Assembly: GCA_943369665.1 (NCBI GenBank)
Contig: CALRNX020000006.1
Location: 128,470-192,469, forward strand
Direction of reading: 5' to 3'
Source of the DNA: UKL13-3 sp943369665
Lineage (GTDB): Bacteria; Bacteroidota; Bacteroidia; UKL13-3
Length of the DNA stretch: 64,000 bases
Position 1 is the first letter of the stretch. Each line of letters starts with the position of its first letter. Positions 45,329 through 55,035 of the stretch are shown in pieces. Below the pieces are notes generated by a model that saw only the letters and a list, made by a program, of their open reading frames with translations, had not been told where the DNA came from and did not search any database. Both the position numbers and the translations under genes were made by a program.

Positions 45329-46174
45329 ATGAAACTACTATTTATACCCCTTCTCTTATTCAATGCCCTATACGCTCAAGATCTCATTTATTTAAAAAAG
45401 CAAACAACCCCTGTTAATGCAAAGGTGATTGAAATCAATCACATCGAAATCAAATACAAATTGCCTTCCGACAGCTTTCCAATTATGTCTTTCCTAAGAA
45501 TAGAAGTACAGAAAATTGAACTTTCAAATGGAGTTGTTTTAGAAATTGAAAAGGACGAAGATCTTGATGAGAATAAATGGGTAGGTGCTGTCAAATTTGG
45601 CCTTTTTTCACCAGCCTTCGACCACATAAACTTTAGTTATGAAGGATACACCGACAAAAATAAATCTTGGGAAATAACGGCTGGATGGATAGGGAACGGT
45701 CGACAAATAAATGAGAATGAAAAGCCAAGGGGTAGCTACCTCAAGTTGGGTTACAAATGGATTGCATCAAAAAAAATAAACCCCATTGTTCAACCCAAAA
45801 AACTACTTGGTGGATTTTATGTAAAACCTGAATTATCTGTTGGTCAGTACACCATTTATTATGATGATAAGTATGTTGGAGTTTATCACCCGGGAAGTAC
45901 TTATTATAATGGATATTACACGTATTCTTATGTTCCCGTTGATGCTAAAAAAATTACTTTTGCCACAGCGATGATTAATTTCGGATACCAAGCGGTATCT
46001 GTTGGCGGGCTAACAATTGATGTAAATGCCGGCTTTGGTTACTACGCATATTCTGAAGGTGAAGTAGAGGATTTCAATTATGCCTTCATTCCATTATGGG
46101 AAGGTGAAATACCATTGGCTATAAACTTTGGTGTAAAAGTGGGTTATACTTTTTGCAAGGAGAAACGGTTTTAA
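45329..46174 (+). CDS. Outer-membrane-type protein of unknown function (281 aa)
   Basis: Signal peptide MKLLFIPLLLFNALYAQ. Residues about 18-75 form a small beta-domain (VNAKVIEINHIEIKYKLPSD) of the sort that precedes barrels in Bacteroidota. Residues about 85-281 look like an eight-stranded barrel with many aromatic residues (GSYLKLGYKWI, GFYVKPELSVGQYTIYYDD, INFGVKVGYTF). It ends CKEKRF, with the terminal Phe of barrel proteins. I do not recognise a named family. It is divergent from hisS and convergent with the serine hydrolase gene, 31 bases away. Confidence 0.8.
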   Translation: MKLLFIPLLLFNALYAQDLIYLKKQTTPVNAKVIEINHIEIKYKLPSDSFPIMSFLRIEVQKIELSNGVVLEIEKDEDLDENKWVGAVKFGLFSPAFDHINFSYEGYTDKNKSWEITAGWIGNGRQINENEKPRGSYLKLGYKWIASKKINPIVQPKKLLGGFYVKPELSVGQYTIYYDDKYVGVYHPGSTYYNGYYTYSYVPVDAKKITFATAMINFGYQAVSVGGLTIDVNAGFGYYAYSEGEVEDFNYAFIPLWEGEIPLAINFGVKVGYTFCKEKRF

Positions 46175-46205
46175 CTTGCCAGATAATTTTTGCTATTCTT
46201 TAAAT

Positions 46206-47366
46206 TTATTGCATCGCGAAGGCACAGTCCAGATAGGTAAACACATCAATCGGCATATCGTCAACCTTTACTGAGTCGCGTTTGTGGCCCAAACGCACCA
46301 CGATCATGTTTAAATCGGGAATAGCAAAAACATATTGTCCGCGAATACCCCGCATGTAAAAAATAGCATGATTTTGATACTTCATCATCCACCATTGGTA
46401 GCCATACTTATCGATCTTTTTGCCATCATCGGCATCCATTACATCGGCCGGTGTCAGAGATTCTTTCACATATTGAGAGTCCACAATTTGTTGACCATTC
46501 CAGTTTCCACATTGCATGTACAATTTTGGCAAACGGGCATAATCACGAGCTGTTGTGTAAAAGCAACAACTTACTTTCTCCATCCCTTTTTCATCCGTAC
46601 TCCAAAATGCCTTTTCTTCCGCACCAATAGGCTTCCATAGTTTTTCGGCTGCATATTCGGCAACGTTCTTCCCTGTAACTTTCTTTAAAATAATACCCAG
46701 CAATTGCGAATCGCCTCCTTTGTAATACCATGTTTTTCCGGGTGCTTCTTTAGTTTGCACATCCAGGGTAAGCGCATTTACATCAGAACCATAGTAAGCT
46801 TCGGCCGGCCATGCAAAAGGACTTCCATAACCTTCAACATAATCCAGGCCACTGCTCATGGTGAGCAGGTGTTTGATGGTGATTTGGGCTTTCTCTCCTT
46901 GGGCAAATTCAGGAATATAATGCCCAACGGGTTCGTCAAGACTCTTGATAAGCCCATCCTTTAAAGCAATTCCGATTAAAATTGCATTGATACTTTTTGC
47001 CATCGAAAAGGAATTGACAACCGAATGTTCATCGTACCCTTCCCAATACTGCTCATGCAATAAGCTGTCATCTTTTACCACCAAAAATCCAACCGTTTGA
47101 TAGCCGATGAATTTACCGATTATACTATCCGCAATTTGTTGTTGATTGTATCGAACGGAAACAGGCCATGGCTGCGGCTTACCATTGCCAACTTCGTGAT
47201 ATGGAAACAACGTTAATTCGTCAATATCAGGACCGGTTTTCCCACTTAAAAGTGTCATGTAAACCACTTTGTTTACAAACCATTTCCCGGTAACCAACAA
47301 ACCTATTTCGGCCAGCAAAACGATGCTAACCAATACAATGACAATCCATTTGAGTATTTTTTTCAT
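46206..47366 (-). CDS. Beta-lactamase-related serine hydrolase
   Basis: I place the start at ATG 47366 (MKKILKWIVIVLVSIVLLAE), preceded by AAGGAGC, a rare good ribosome-binding site here. The longer frame from 47402 runs into a repeated sequence. The protein has 386 residues with an N-terminal membrane anchor. The catalytic Ser-x-x-Lys is SMAKSINAI near 120. The usual Tyr motif appears to be YYKGGDSQLLG near 215, as in esterase and 6-aminohexanoate-dimer-hydrolase-like members of the class C fold. It is probably a periplasmic esterase or amidase; the substrate is unknown. The usual C-terminal KTG-like triad is not obvious (GIRGQYVFAIP takes its place). Confidence 0.9.
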   Translation of the reverse strand: MKKILKWIVIVLVSIVLLAEIGLLVTGKWFVNKVVYMTLLSGKTGPDIDELTLFPYHEVGNGKPQPWPVSVRYNQQQIADSIIGKFIGYQTVGFLVVKDDSLLHEQYWEGYDEHSVVNSFSMAKSINAILIGIALKDGLIKSLDEPVGHYIPEFAQGEKAQITIKHLLTMSSGLDYVEGYGSPFAWPAEAYYGSDVNALTLDVQTKEAPGKTWYYKGGDSQLLGIILKKVTGKNVAEYAAEKLWKPIGAEEKAFWSTDEKGMEKVSCCFYTTARDYARLPKLYMQCGNWNGQQIVDSQYVKESLTPADVMDADDGKKIDKYGYQWWMMKYQNHAIFYMRGIRGQYVFAIPDLNMIVVRLGHKRDSVKVDDMPIDVFTYLDCAFAMQ

Positions 47367-47387
47367 AAGCTCCTTTTTAGTCTTTTG

Positions 47388-47443
47388 ATGTTTTGTTGCC
47401 ACAGATTACATCTTATTGTCGCATGTTTTGTTGCCACAGATTA
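47388..47443 (+). repeat. 21-bp direct repeat ahead of the serine hydrolase
   Basis: The same 21 bases (core TGTTGCCACAGATTA) occur at 47388-47408 and 47423-47443, a 35-base period. The second copy continues into TTAGCACAGA (47441-47450), which has a perfect inverted partner TCTGTGCTAA at 47503-47512. The words CACAGATTA and AGCACAGA recur as dispersed intergenic repeats in many Bacteroidota; a looser relative is at 42213-42275. Confidence 0.7.
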
Positions 47444-47734
47444 GCACAGAATCAGTGTCAAGGAATCAGAGAAAATTTTCACTAAGACAGCATTAAATAA
47501 GATCTGTGCTAACCTCTGACATTTTCCCAAAAGACTATAAACAATTGTAATCCGCGGCCAATCCCTTATTTCGTATAGCAACTTAGTATAATTTTCAGGC
47601 AGTTACAACATTTATTACGAGGCCAGTTTTACGCTAACTGTGCCCTATAAAAATCATAAAAATTCCGAGTGTCCAATTCTTAAATGCCAAATACTTAGAT
47701 TATTTTCGCGCCACTTTAAAAAATCTCCCACAAC
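47403..47734. other. Intergenic region between the serine hydrolase and purH
   Basis: 332 bases without a gene. The left part holds the direct and inverted repeats described separately. The middle is featureless AT-rich sequence. The right end has TATTTTCG (47701-47708), a likely -7 box for purH 26 bases before its ATG, without a clear -33 box. No riboswitch fold was recognised. Confidence 0.6.
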
Positions 47735-49258
47735 ATGCAACAACCTAAAAAAATAGCTAACGCCCTTATTTCAGTGTTTTACAAAGACGGTTTGGAACCT
47801 TTAGCCAAAGCGTTAAATCAACTTGGTGTAAACATTTATTCGACAGGTGGAACGCAGGAATTTATCGAAAAATTGGGCATCAAGGTGAATGCCGTTGAGG
47901 ATTTAACAGGTTATCCAAGCATTTTAGGAGGTCGTGTAAAAACCTTACACCCTAAAGTGTTCGGTGGAATTTTAGCCAGACGAGCAAACGAACAGGACCA
48001 AAAAGAAGTAACAGAATTTGACATTCCATTTTTCGATTTAGTAGTGGTGGATTTATACCCTTTTGAAGAAACCGTCAAATCGACTTCAGAAGAAGCTAAA
48101 ATTATTGAGAAAATTGATATTGGGGGTGTTTCATTGATCCGTGCAGCCGCCAAAAACTTTAATGATACAGTCATCGTTTGCGACAAAAATGATTGCCCAA
48201 CGCTTGCCGAAACATTATTACGACAAGAAGGTCAAACGTCAATTGAACAACGCAGACGTTTTGCTACCAAAGCATTCCATGTTACTTCACATTATGATGG
48301 AATGATCTTCCTTTATTTTGATAAAGAAACCACAACAGCATTTAAAGCAAGTGTTGAACCGGCCAAAGTATTGCGCTATGGTGAAAACCCGCATCAAAAG
48401 GGAGTATTCTACGGCAATCTGGATCAATTGTTTACCCAAAAACATGGCAAAGAATTATCGTATAATAACTTATTGGATATTGATGCAGCGTTAAACCTAA
48501 TTGGTGATTTTAGCGAACCAACAGTGGCGATCATCAAACATAACAATCCTTGTGGTGTTGCATCGCGCAGTACCATTTTGGAAGCATGGAAAGATGCTTT
48601 AGCAGGGGACCCCGTTTCGGCTTTTGGTGGTGTGATCGTATCCAACAAGCCTATTAATGAAGCAACGGCAACCGAGATCGACAAAATTTTCATGGAAGTA
48701 CTGATCGCTCCCGGTTATGAGGGCAACGCTTTGCAAATTTTACAATCGAAGAAAAACCGCGTGTTGTTGCAATTAAATGGTAACTTACCAGGTGGAAAAC
48801 AATACCGCAGCATTTTGAACGGTGTCGTGGAACAAGATAAAAATGAAGTGGTGTTAACGAAAGAAAATTTAACCTTGGTTACAACAACTGCAGCCAACGA
48901 CACAACATTGAATGATATGTTGTTTGCAGATAAAATCGTAAAACATACAAAATCGAATACCATTGTTTTGGCTAAAAACGGAATGCTTTTGGGCATCGGG
49001 TGTGGCCAAACCTCACGTGTGGATGCATTGAAACAAGCCATTGCAAAATCCCAGGCATTTGAGTTTGACCTTACTGGAGCGGTGATGAGCAGTGATGCCT
49101 TTTTCCCTTTCCCCGATTGCGTGGAGATCGCTGATCAGGCAGGCATCAAGAGTGTTATTCAACCGGGTGGCTCGATTAAGGATGATGCCAGCATTACTTA
49201 CTGCAACAACCACGGAATAGCAATGTACTTTTCGGGAACACGCCATTTCAAACACTAA
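47735..49258 (+). CDS. purH: Bifunctional AICAR formyltransferase / IMP cyclohydrolase
   Basis: 507 residues, typical length. It catalyses the last two steps of purine synthesis, AICAR to FAICAR to IMP. The N-terminal cyclohydrolase (MGS-like) domain covers about 1-195: LGVNIYSTGGTQEF, GRVKTLHPKVFGGIL and DLVVVDLYPFEETV. The formyltransferase domain covers about 200-507: LRYGENPHQKG, AIIKHNNPCGVA, DPVSAFGGVIVSNKPI, MSSDAFFPFPD and KSVIQPGGSIKDD. All marker motifs are intact. It is followed after 231 bases by mreB on the same strand, with no strong terminator between, so read-through is possible. Confidence 0.98.
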   Translation: MQQPKKIANALISVFYKDGLEPLAKALNQLGVNIYSTGGTQEFIEKLGIKVNAVEDLTGYPSILGGRVKTLHPKVFGGILARRANEQDQKEVTEFDIPFFDLVVVDLYPFEETVKSTSEEAKIIEKIDIGGVSLIRAAAKNFNDTVIVCDKNDCPTLAETLLRQEGQTSIEQRRRFATKAFHVTSHYDGMIFLYFDKETTTAFKASVEPAKVLRYGENPHQKGVFYGNLDQLFTQKHGKELSYNNLLDIDAALNLIGDFSEPTVAIIKHNNPCGVASRSTILEAWKDALAGDPVSAFGGVIVSNKPINEATATEIDKIFMEVLIAPGYEGNALQILQSKKNRVLLQLNGNLPGGKQYRSILNGVVEQDKNEVVLTKENLTLVTTTAANDTTLNDMLFADKIVKHTKSNTIVLAKNGMLLGIGCGQTSRVDALKQAIAKSQAFEFDLTGAVMSSDAFFPFPDCVEIADQAGIKSVIQPGGSIKDDASITYCNNHGIAMYFSGTRHFKH

Positions 49259-49489
49259 AACCCAGTAGTTAGGGATCAGCAGACAGGGATTAGTTTTTTG
49301 CTTGTTAAATTTAGTTCATTCGAAAAAATTAAGGATTGACATTTTTGCCCACGGTCTACTTTCCTTTTGACGACTCTTTACCTACTTATTATGCTATCCA
49401 CAATTCGCGAAAAAAAGCACAACGGATATTTGAATATTTATACTATAATTTGCAGGTAGTAATTAACCTTATAACGAGAAACACAAAAA

Positions 49490-50512
49490 ATGGGAATGTT
49501 TAGTTTCCTCACGCAGGATTTAGCCATCGATTTAGGAACAGCCAACACGCTGATCATACATAAGGATCAGGTAGTTGTGGATGAACCATCCATAATTGCC
49601 ATTAACCGTAGAACCGGAAACGTGATTGCCGTTGGTAGCCAGGCGCAACAAATGCATGGCAAGGCTCACGAAGACATTAAGACCATTCGCCCCTTGAAAG
49701 ATGGAGTAATTGCCGATTTTAATGCTGCCGAACATATGATCCGTGGAATGATCGCCATGATTCAGCAAGGTAGCAAGTTGATAAAGCCGCAACAACGAAT
49801 GGTTATTTGTATTCCCTCGGGAATTACTGAAGTTGAAAAACGTGCGGTAAAGGATAGCGCAGAACGTGCGGGTGCAAAAGAAGTGTATCTGATCCACGAA
49901 CCTATGGCTGCAGCAATTGGTATTGGTATCGATGTTTTCGAGCCAATGGGTAACATGATCATTGATATCGGAGGTGGCACTACAGAAATTGCCGTTATTG
50001 CCCTTGCAGGTATTGTATGCGACCAATCTATCCGTGTAGCGGGTGATGAATTTACAGAAGATATTTTGGATTATATGCGCAGGCAACATAACCTGCTTGT
50101 TGGTGAACGAACTGCCGAAAGAATTAAGATTGAAGTGGGGGCTGCACAAACGGAATTGGAAAATCCGCCACCTGATTTTGCTGTGAATGGTAGAGATTTG
50201 ATGACAGGTATTCCAAAACAAATTACCGTTACCTATAGTGAAATTGCAGCCGCATTAGACAAATCCATTTCAAAAATAGAAGAAGCTGTATTGCGTGCGT
50301 TGGAGTTAACACCACCTGAATTATCGGCTGATATTTACTCTACCGGTTTGTATTTAACCGGAGGTGGTGCATTGCTTCGCGGATTGGACAAACGTATTTC
50401 GCAAAAAACAAAACTACCTGTGCATGTTGCCGATGATCCGCTAAGAGCGGTAGTTCGCGGTACAGGGATGGCGTTAAAAAACCTCAAGAACTTTAAATTC
50501 TTAATGACTTAA
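49490..50512 (+). CDS. mreB: Rod shape-determining protein MreB
   Basis: 340 residues. Actin-fold ATPase that forms filaments under the inner membrane and directs side-wall peptidoglycan synthesis. Phosphate 1 motif DLAIDLGTANTLI near residues 9-21, PSIIAINRRTG near 35, phosphate 2 NMIIDIGGGTTEIAVI near 160-175, and the adenosine motif YLTGGGALLRGL near 287-298. The N-terminal MGMFSFLTQ is the amphipathic membrane-binding part. First gene of the cluster mreB-mreC-mreD-mrdA-rodA. Confidence 0.98.
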   Translation: MGMFSFLTQDLAIDLGTANTLIIHKDQVVVDEPSIIAINRRTGNVIAVGSQAQQMHGKAHEDIKTIRPLKDGVIADFNAAEHMIRGMIAMIQQGSKLIKPQQRMVICIPSGITEVEKRAVKDSAERAGAKEVYLIHEPMAAAIGIGIDVFEPMGNMIIDIGGGTTEIAVIALAGIVCDQSIRVAGDEFTEDILDYMRRQHNLLVGERTAERIKIEVGAAQTELENPPPDFAVNGRDLMTGIPKQITVTYSEIAAALDKSISKIEEAVLRALELTPPELSADIYSTGLYLTGGGALLRGLDKRISQKTKLPVHVADDPLRAVVRGTGMALKNLKNFKFLMT

Positions 50513-50600
50513 GAAAAGTAAGAAATCCGAATCTCGAAATTCGTCCCCGCAGAAATTGCAGGATCGAATTTCGGATTTAATTATTCGAATTTATACGCTG

Positions 50601-51434
50601 ATGCGCAACCTCATATTCTTTATTTATAAGTACTATGTGTTCTTCCTTTTTTTTGTATTGGAAGTATTTGCGTTTGTGGTTATATACCGGTTTAACAACT
50701 ACCAAAAGGCAAGCTTTGTCAATTACACTACTGGTGTTACAGCCTCCTACTACACAGCAGTGAGCAACACCACAGAGTATTTTAATTTAAGAAGTATCAA
50801 CGATAGTTTGCAAATAGAAAATGCGCGTTTGCATTCGCAACTCATCACTTCTTATTACAAAAACAGCTTCAATCCCACACTTGTAAACGATACAGTTTAC
50901 AAACAACAATACGAGTATATTCCGGCACAGGTTGTGAGTAATTCGGTTACCAAACGCAATAATTATATTACCCTAAACAGGGGTAAATTGCATGGTATTG
51001 AACCCGAAATGGGTGTCATCAGTGACAATGGAATTGTTGGAATTGTGATGAATGTTTCCGACCATTACTGCACGGTACTTTCCCTGCTCAACAATAATTG
51101 TAAGATCAGTGCAAAGGTTGAAAAAAACGGGGCATTTGGATCGTTGGTATGGGAAGGTGATGATCCGCGTTATGCAGCATTAAAGGATGTAAACAAACAT
51201 GTTCCTTTAATGACCAACGATAAAATTATTACGAGTAATTTCTCTACGATTTTTCCTGAGGGCATTCCCATTGGAAAGATATATGCACACACACTTGATG
51301 CGGGAGATAATTTCCATACTATTAAAGTTGAATTGAATACTGATTTTTCAACTGTATCTACAGTGTATGTAATTCGCAATTTACTGAAACAGGAACAACA
51401 AGAATTAGAAAGTACCATTAATCCAGCCAAGTGA
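50601..51434 (+). CDS. mreC: Rod shape-determining protein MreC
   Basis: I place the start at ATG 50601 (MRNLIFFIYKYYVFFLFFVL), which begins just before the membrane helix, giving 277 residues; an upstream TTG at 50556 is less likely. A coiled coil (DSLQIENARLHSQL) follows the helix. The periplasmic double beta-barrel domain covers about 120-270 (AQVVSNSVTKRNNYITLNRG, PEMGVISDNGIVG, ITSNFSTIFPEGIPIG). It links MreB to the periplasmic synthesis machinery (PBP2/RodA). The stop overlaps the GTG start of mreD. Confidence 0.95.
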   Translation: MRNLIFFIYKYYVFFLFFVLEVFAFVVIYRFNNYQKASFVNYTTGVTASYYTAVSNTTEYFNLRSINDSLQIENARLHSQLITSYYKNSFNPTLVNDTVYKQQYEYIPAQVVSNSVTKRNNYITLNRGKLHGIEPEMGVISDNGIVGIVMNVSDHYCTVLSLLNNNCKISAKVEKNGAFGSLVWEGDDPRYAALKDVNKHVPLMTNDKIITSNFSTIFPEGIPIGKIYAHTLDAGDNFHTIKVELNTDFSTVSTVYVIRNLLKQEQQELESTINPAK

Positions 51435-51952
51435 TTTTAAATATAGCAACATATCTGTTACGGTTTATTGGCATTGTTTTGCTGCAGCTATTGGTTATCA
51501 ATAATATTGAGCTCAGCAGCTATATCAATCCATATGTTTATGTATCGTTTATCTTGTTGTTACCCATTAATACCAAACCCTGGCATGTGGTGGTCATCTC
51601 TTTTCTAACTGGTGCTGTTATTGATGCTTTCTCGAGTACTCCCGGTTTGCATATTGCAGCTTGTAATTTTATGGGATTCATGCGGATTCATTATTTACGT
51701 GCTACGACCACCAAAGAAGATATGGGCGGCCCGGTAATTCCATCGCTTTCACAAAAAGGGATTGTATGGTTCACCGTTTATGGATTTGTGATGATTTTCA
51801 TGCATCACTTATTGCTTTTCTTCCTGGAGATATACGGCTTTCAGGAATTTTTTGCTACACTGTCTCGTGTAGTGCTCAGCACGTTGGTAACATTGTTACT
51901 TATTATCGTAGGGCAATTATTATTTTTCAGAACGAAAAAAGATAATGGATAG
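51431..51952 (+). CDS. mreD: Rod shape-determining protein MreD
   Basis: 173 residues, almost entirely hydrophobic with five or six membrane helices (YLLRFIGIVLLQLLVI, YVSFILLLPI, LVTLLLIIVGQLLFF). The start is GTG 51431, overlapping the TGA of mreC by four bases (GTGA), which indicates translational coupling. Identified mainly by size, helix pattern and place between mreC and mrdA; the sequence itself is weakly conserved in this family. Confidence 0.92.
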   Translation: MILNIATYLLRFIGIVLLQLLVINNIELSSYINPYVYVSFILLLPINTKPWHVVVISFLTGAVIDAFSSTPGLHIAACNFMGFMRIHYLRATTTKEDMGGPVIPSLSQKGIVWFTVYGFVMIFMHHLLLFFLEIYGFQEFFATLSRVVLSTLVTLLLIIVGQLLFFRTKKDNG

Positions 51953-53795
51953 TTCGGCCAAACGTAATGTTCTTATTGCCATCTTCATCGCCTTGGCATT
52001 CGTATATATTATCAGACTTGCTTTTTTGCAACTGTTTGATGACTCCTACCTGCGCTCAGCCCAGCAAAACGTTTTACAGGAACAAACCGTCTACCCTGCG
52101 CGGGGCTTAATTTATGATCGTAACGGAGAATTATTGGTTTACAATGATGCCATTTATGATTTGATGGTAACACCCGATCAAGTAAAAAATCTGGACACTG
52201 CAGAGTTTTGCAGAATACTGGGTATTACCAAAGAAGGCTTCTTGCAACGTTTTCAAAAAATGAAACGCAGCAAAGGATATGCTCCTTATCGCGAACAACT
52301 TTTTGAAAAACAACTGAGCATTCAAACGTATGCAGCTTTCCAGGAAAAGATGTTTGACTTTCTGGGATTCACCACCATTGTGCGTACCGACAGACGTTAT
52401 AAATTTAGTGACGCAGCCCATGTAATGGGATATATTGGTGAGGTAACCGATAGGGATATAGAAAAGAGCGGAGATTACTACCGCATGGGTGATTTTATCG
52501 GTATCAGTGGCGTTGAGCGCACCTATGAAGAAGTATTGCGAGGCAAAAAAGGAGTTCAATATATCTTGGTTGACTCGAAAAACAGGACACAAGGTAGATA
52601 CAAAGGCGGAGCATTTGATACAGCCGCTGTTGCCGGGCAAAATATTGAATTGAGTATCGATCACAAACTGCAGGAATTAGGTGAACAATTGCTGAACAAT
52701 AAAATTGGGAGTGTAGTAGCAATTGAACCGTCAACAGGTGAAATACTTGCCTTGGTAGCCAGTCCAACATACGATCCCAACTTATTTGTGGGACGTGAAC
52801 GTGGAAACAATTACATGAAATTACTGCGCGATCCTTCCAAACCATTATTCAATCGCCCTTTAGCTGCACCTTATCCTCCCGGTTCTATTTTCAAGGTATT
52901 AATGGCTTTAGCCGGTCAACAGGAAGGAGTTCTTACCCCAAATACTTTGTATGGTTGTCATAATGGTTATATGTTTGTAGGTTGCCATCCACACAGCTCT
53001 CCTCTGGCTTTGCGAGGTGCAATTGCCGTTTCGTGTAATGCTTATTTTTGCCAGGTATACCGAAGCATGGTAAATAATCTGGCTTACCCCAAAGCAGAAA
53101 TTGCTTATAATAAATTTCATGACCATATGGCCAGTTTCGGATTGGGCAAAAAACTCGGGGTAGACCTATATGGAGAAGGTGGTGGGTTATTGCCTACTTC
53201 GGCTTACTACGATAAAATTTACGGGCGCTATCGCTGGCAAGCAACCACTACTATTTCATTGGGAATCGGACAGGGGGAACTGGGTATTACACCTTTACAA
53301 ATGGCCAATGCAACAGCGGCAGTAGCCAATCGGGGTTATTATATTACCCCTCATGTGGTGAAAACCATTGATGGCAAAAAAAATCCGAACCCCGAATACA
53401 ACAACAAACACTGGAGCACTGTGGATACTTCATATTTTCCAATTGTGATTGAAGGCATGCATGATGTAGTAATGGCCGGAACAGCCCGTATTGCACAAAT
53501 ACCCGGAATAGAAATTTGCGGAAAAACAGGAACTGCACAAAATCCACATGGAAAAGATCACTCTGTATTTTTTGCATTTGCACCGAAAGACAATCCAAAG
53601 ATTGCCATTGCAGTAATTGTAGAAAATGCCGGATTTGGAGCAACCTGGGCCGCCCCTATTGCCAGTTTGATGATGGAGCAATATTTAACAGGAAAACACG
53701 ATACACGTAAGGCTTTATTAGAGCGCATGCTCAAAGGAAATTTAGTTCACAAAAATGATACAAACGCAACAACAACCCAAACCATCAAACATTGA
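51945..53795 (+). CDS. mrdA: Penicillin-binding protein 2, transpeptidase of the elongasome
   Basis: 616 residues. N-terminal membrane helix (VLIAIFIALAFVYIIRLAFL), then the PBP dimerisation domain at about 50-220 (ARGLIYDRNGELLVYNDAIY, DRRYKFSDAAHVMGYIGEV). The transpeptidase domain covers about 250-585: active-site Ser-x-x-Lys PPGSIFKVLMA near 312, Ser-x-Asn in VSCNAYF near 365 and KTGTAQN near 526. It cross-links new side-wall peptidoglycan with RodA. It overlaps mreD by 8 bases and rodA by 41 bases. Confidence 0.97.
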   Translation: MDSSAKRNVLIAIFIALAFVYIIRLAFLQLFDDSYLRSAQQNVLQEQTVYPARGLIYDRNGELLVYNDAIYDLMVTPDQVKNLDTAEFCRILGITKEGFLQRFQKMKRSKGYAPYREQLFEKQLSIQTYAAFQEKMFDFLGFTTIVRTDRRYKFSDAAHVMGYIGEVTDRDIEKSGDYYRMGDFIGISGVERTYEEVLRGKKGVQYILVDSKNRTQGRYKGGAFDTAAVAGQNIELSIDHKLQELGEQLLNNKIGSVVAIEPSTGEILALVASPTYDPNLFVGRERGNNYMKLLRDPSKPLFNRPLAAPYPPGSIFKVLMALAGQQEGVLTPNTLYGCHNGYMFVGCHPHSSPLALRGAIAVSCNAYFCQVYRSMVNNLAYPKAEIAYNKFHDHMASFGLGKKLGVDLYGEGGGLLPTSAYYDKIYGRYRWQATTTISLGIGQGELGITPLQMANATAAVANRGYYITPHVVKTIDGKKNPNPEYNNKHWSTVDTSYFPIVIEGMHDVVMAGTARIAQIPGIEICGKTGTAQNPHGKDHSVFFAFAPKDNPKIAIAVIVENAGFGATWAAPIASLMMEQYLTGKHDTRKALLERMLKGNLVHKNDTNATTTQTIKH

Positions 53796-55035
53796 TTGGC
53801 TTACACTCGTGTTGTATTACGCGTTTGTAATTGCAGGATTATTGTGCATTTATGCGTCAGTGTATAAAGAAAGTAATCCGATGATCTATGATACTACCCA
53901 AAACTACGGGAAGCAGCTTATCTGGATTGGGCTTTCAACGTTTATAGGATTATTGATTTTACTGGTTGATGAAAAGTTCTTTTATGCCTTTGCATATCCT
54001 ATTTACATCATTACCATCTTACTGCTCTTGGCGGTTTTGGCTTTTGCCACCACGGTAAAAGGTTCTGCTTCCTGGATTGAAGTCGGAGGCTTTCGAATGC
54101 AGCCCGCAGAGTTTGCAAAGTTCGGAGCATCGCTTGCATTAGCCCGATATCTTAGCGGCTTTAACATTAAGTTTAGCGACAAAAAAACACAACTTATTGC
54201 TGGCGGAATGATCATTCTTCCAATGATCATTATTTTGTTGCAAAACGAAACCGGAGGTGCATTGGTATTTGCGGCATTCATATTCATGCTTTACCGTGAA
54301 GGCTTGCCCGGATATTTTTTATTTATCGGATTTATGATGGGTGTATTGGCCGTTTTAGCATTGATCATTCCTTCGCTTTATTTAATTATTGCCATAGCGG
54401 TCATTGCAGGAGCATTCACCCTTATTATCCGGAGAAACAGACAAAACCTGTTGATTGTTGCCGGTGTGGCATTGTTTGCAATGGCTTATGTAAGCAGTAT
54501 TGGGTATGCTTTTGAAAATATTTTGCAGCCCCATCAAAAATCACGTATCAATGTATTGCTTGGCAAAGAAGTAGATCTGAAAGGAGCCGGATACAACGTA
54601 CAGCAGTCCAAAATTGCTATCGGTTCCGGAGGGTTGTTGGGCAAGGGTTTTTTAGAAGGAACACAAAATAAATTTCGTTTTGTGCCTGAACAAAGTACCG
54701 ACTTTATTTTCTGTACAATTGGGGAAGAGTATGGATTTGTTGGCTCCACCGTTTTTATCATTTTATACATCGTTTTATTGTGGCGCATATTAATGATGGC
54801 GGAACGACAACGACAAAAATTTAACCGCATATATGGTTATTGCGTAGCCTCAATTTTGTTTTTTCACTTTGCCATTAATATTGGAATGACGCTTGGCTTA
54901 TTACCCGTTATCGGAATTCCATTGCCATTCTTCAGCTACGGAGGATCATCCTTGTTGAGCTTTACGATCTTGCTCTTCATTTTTATAAGGCTTGATGCGA
55001 ACAGGCAAAATGAGTTGAGAGGCGCCTTTGAATAG
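53755..55035 (+). CDS. rodA: SEDS glycosyltransferase RodA
   Basis: 426 residues with about ten membrane helices. SEDS-family signatures: WIEVGGFRMQPAEFAKFG near 105-120, ITLLQNETGGALVF-like region near 155-170, FVPEQSTDFIFCTIGEEYGF near 305-325 and GLLPVIGIPLPFFSYGGSSL near 380-400. It polymerises lipid II glycan strands with PBP2. The start at ATG 53755 lies inside the mrdA 3' end in another frame (41-base overlap). The N-terminal IQTQQQPKPSN extension before the first helix is Gln/Pro-rich and may be dispensable. No clear terminator follows. Confidence 0.97.
   Translation: MIQTQQQPKPSNIDWLTLVLYYAFVIAGLLCIYASVYKESNPMIYDTTQNYGKQLIWIGLSTFIGLLILLVDEKFFYAFAYPIYIITILLLLAVLAFATTVKGSASWIEVGGFRMQPAEFAKFGASLALARYLSGFNIKFSDKKTQLIAGGMIILPMIIILLQNETGGALVFAAFIFMLYREGLPGYFLFIGFMMGVLAVLALIIPSLYLIIAIAVIAGAFTLIIRRNRQNLLIVAGVALFAMAYVSSIGYAFENILQPHQKSRINVLLGKEVDLKGAGYNVQQSKIAIGSGGLLGKGFLEGTQNKFRFVPEQSTDFIFCTIGEEYGFVGSTVFIILYIVLLWRILMMAERQRQKFNRIYGYCVASILFFHFAINIGMTLGLLPVIGIPLPFFSYGGSSLLSFTILLFIFIRLDANRQNELRGAFE

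Noticed and set aside
47388..47443. CRISPR-like repeat array
   Set aside because: Only two copies, a 14-base spacer and no cas genes.
47441..47734. Riboswitch in the purH leader
   Set aside because: Apart from the repeat-derived inverted pair, no conserved aptamer sequence was recognised.
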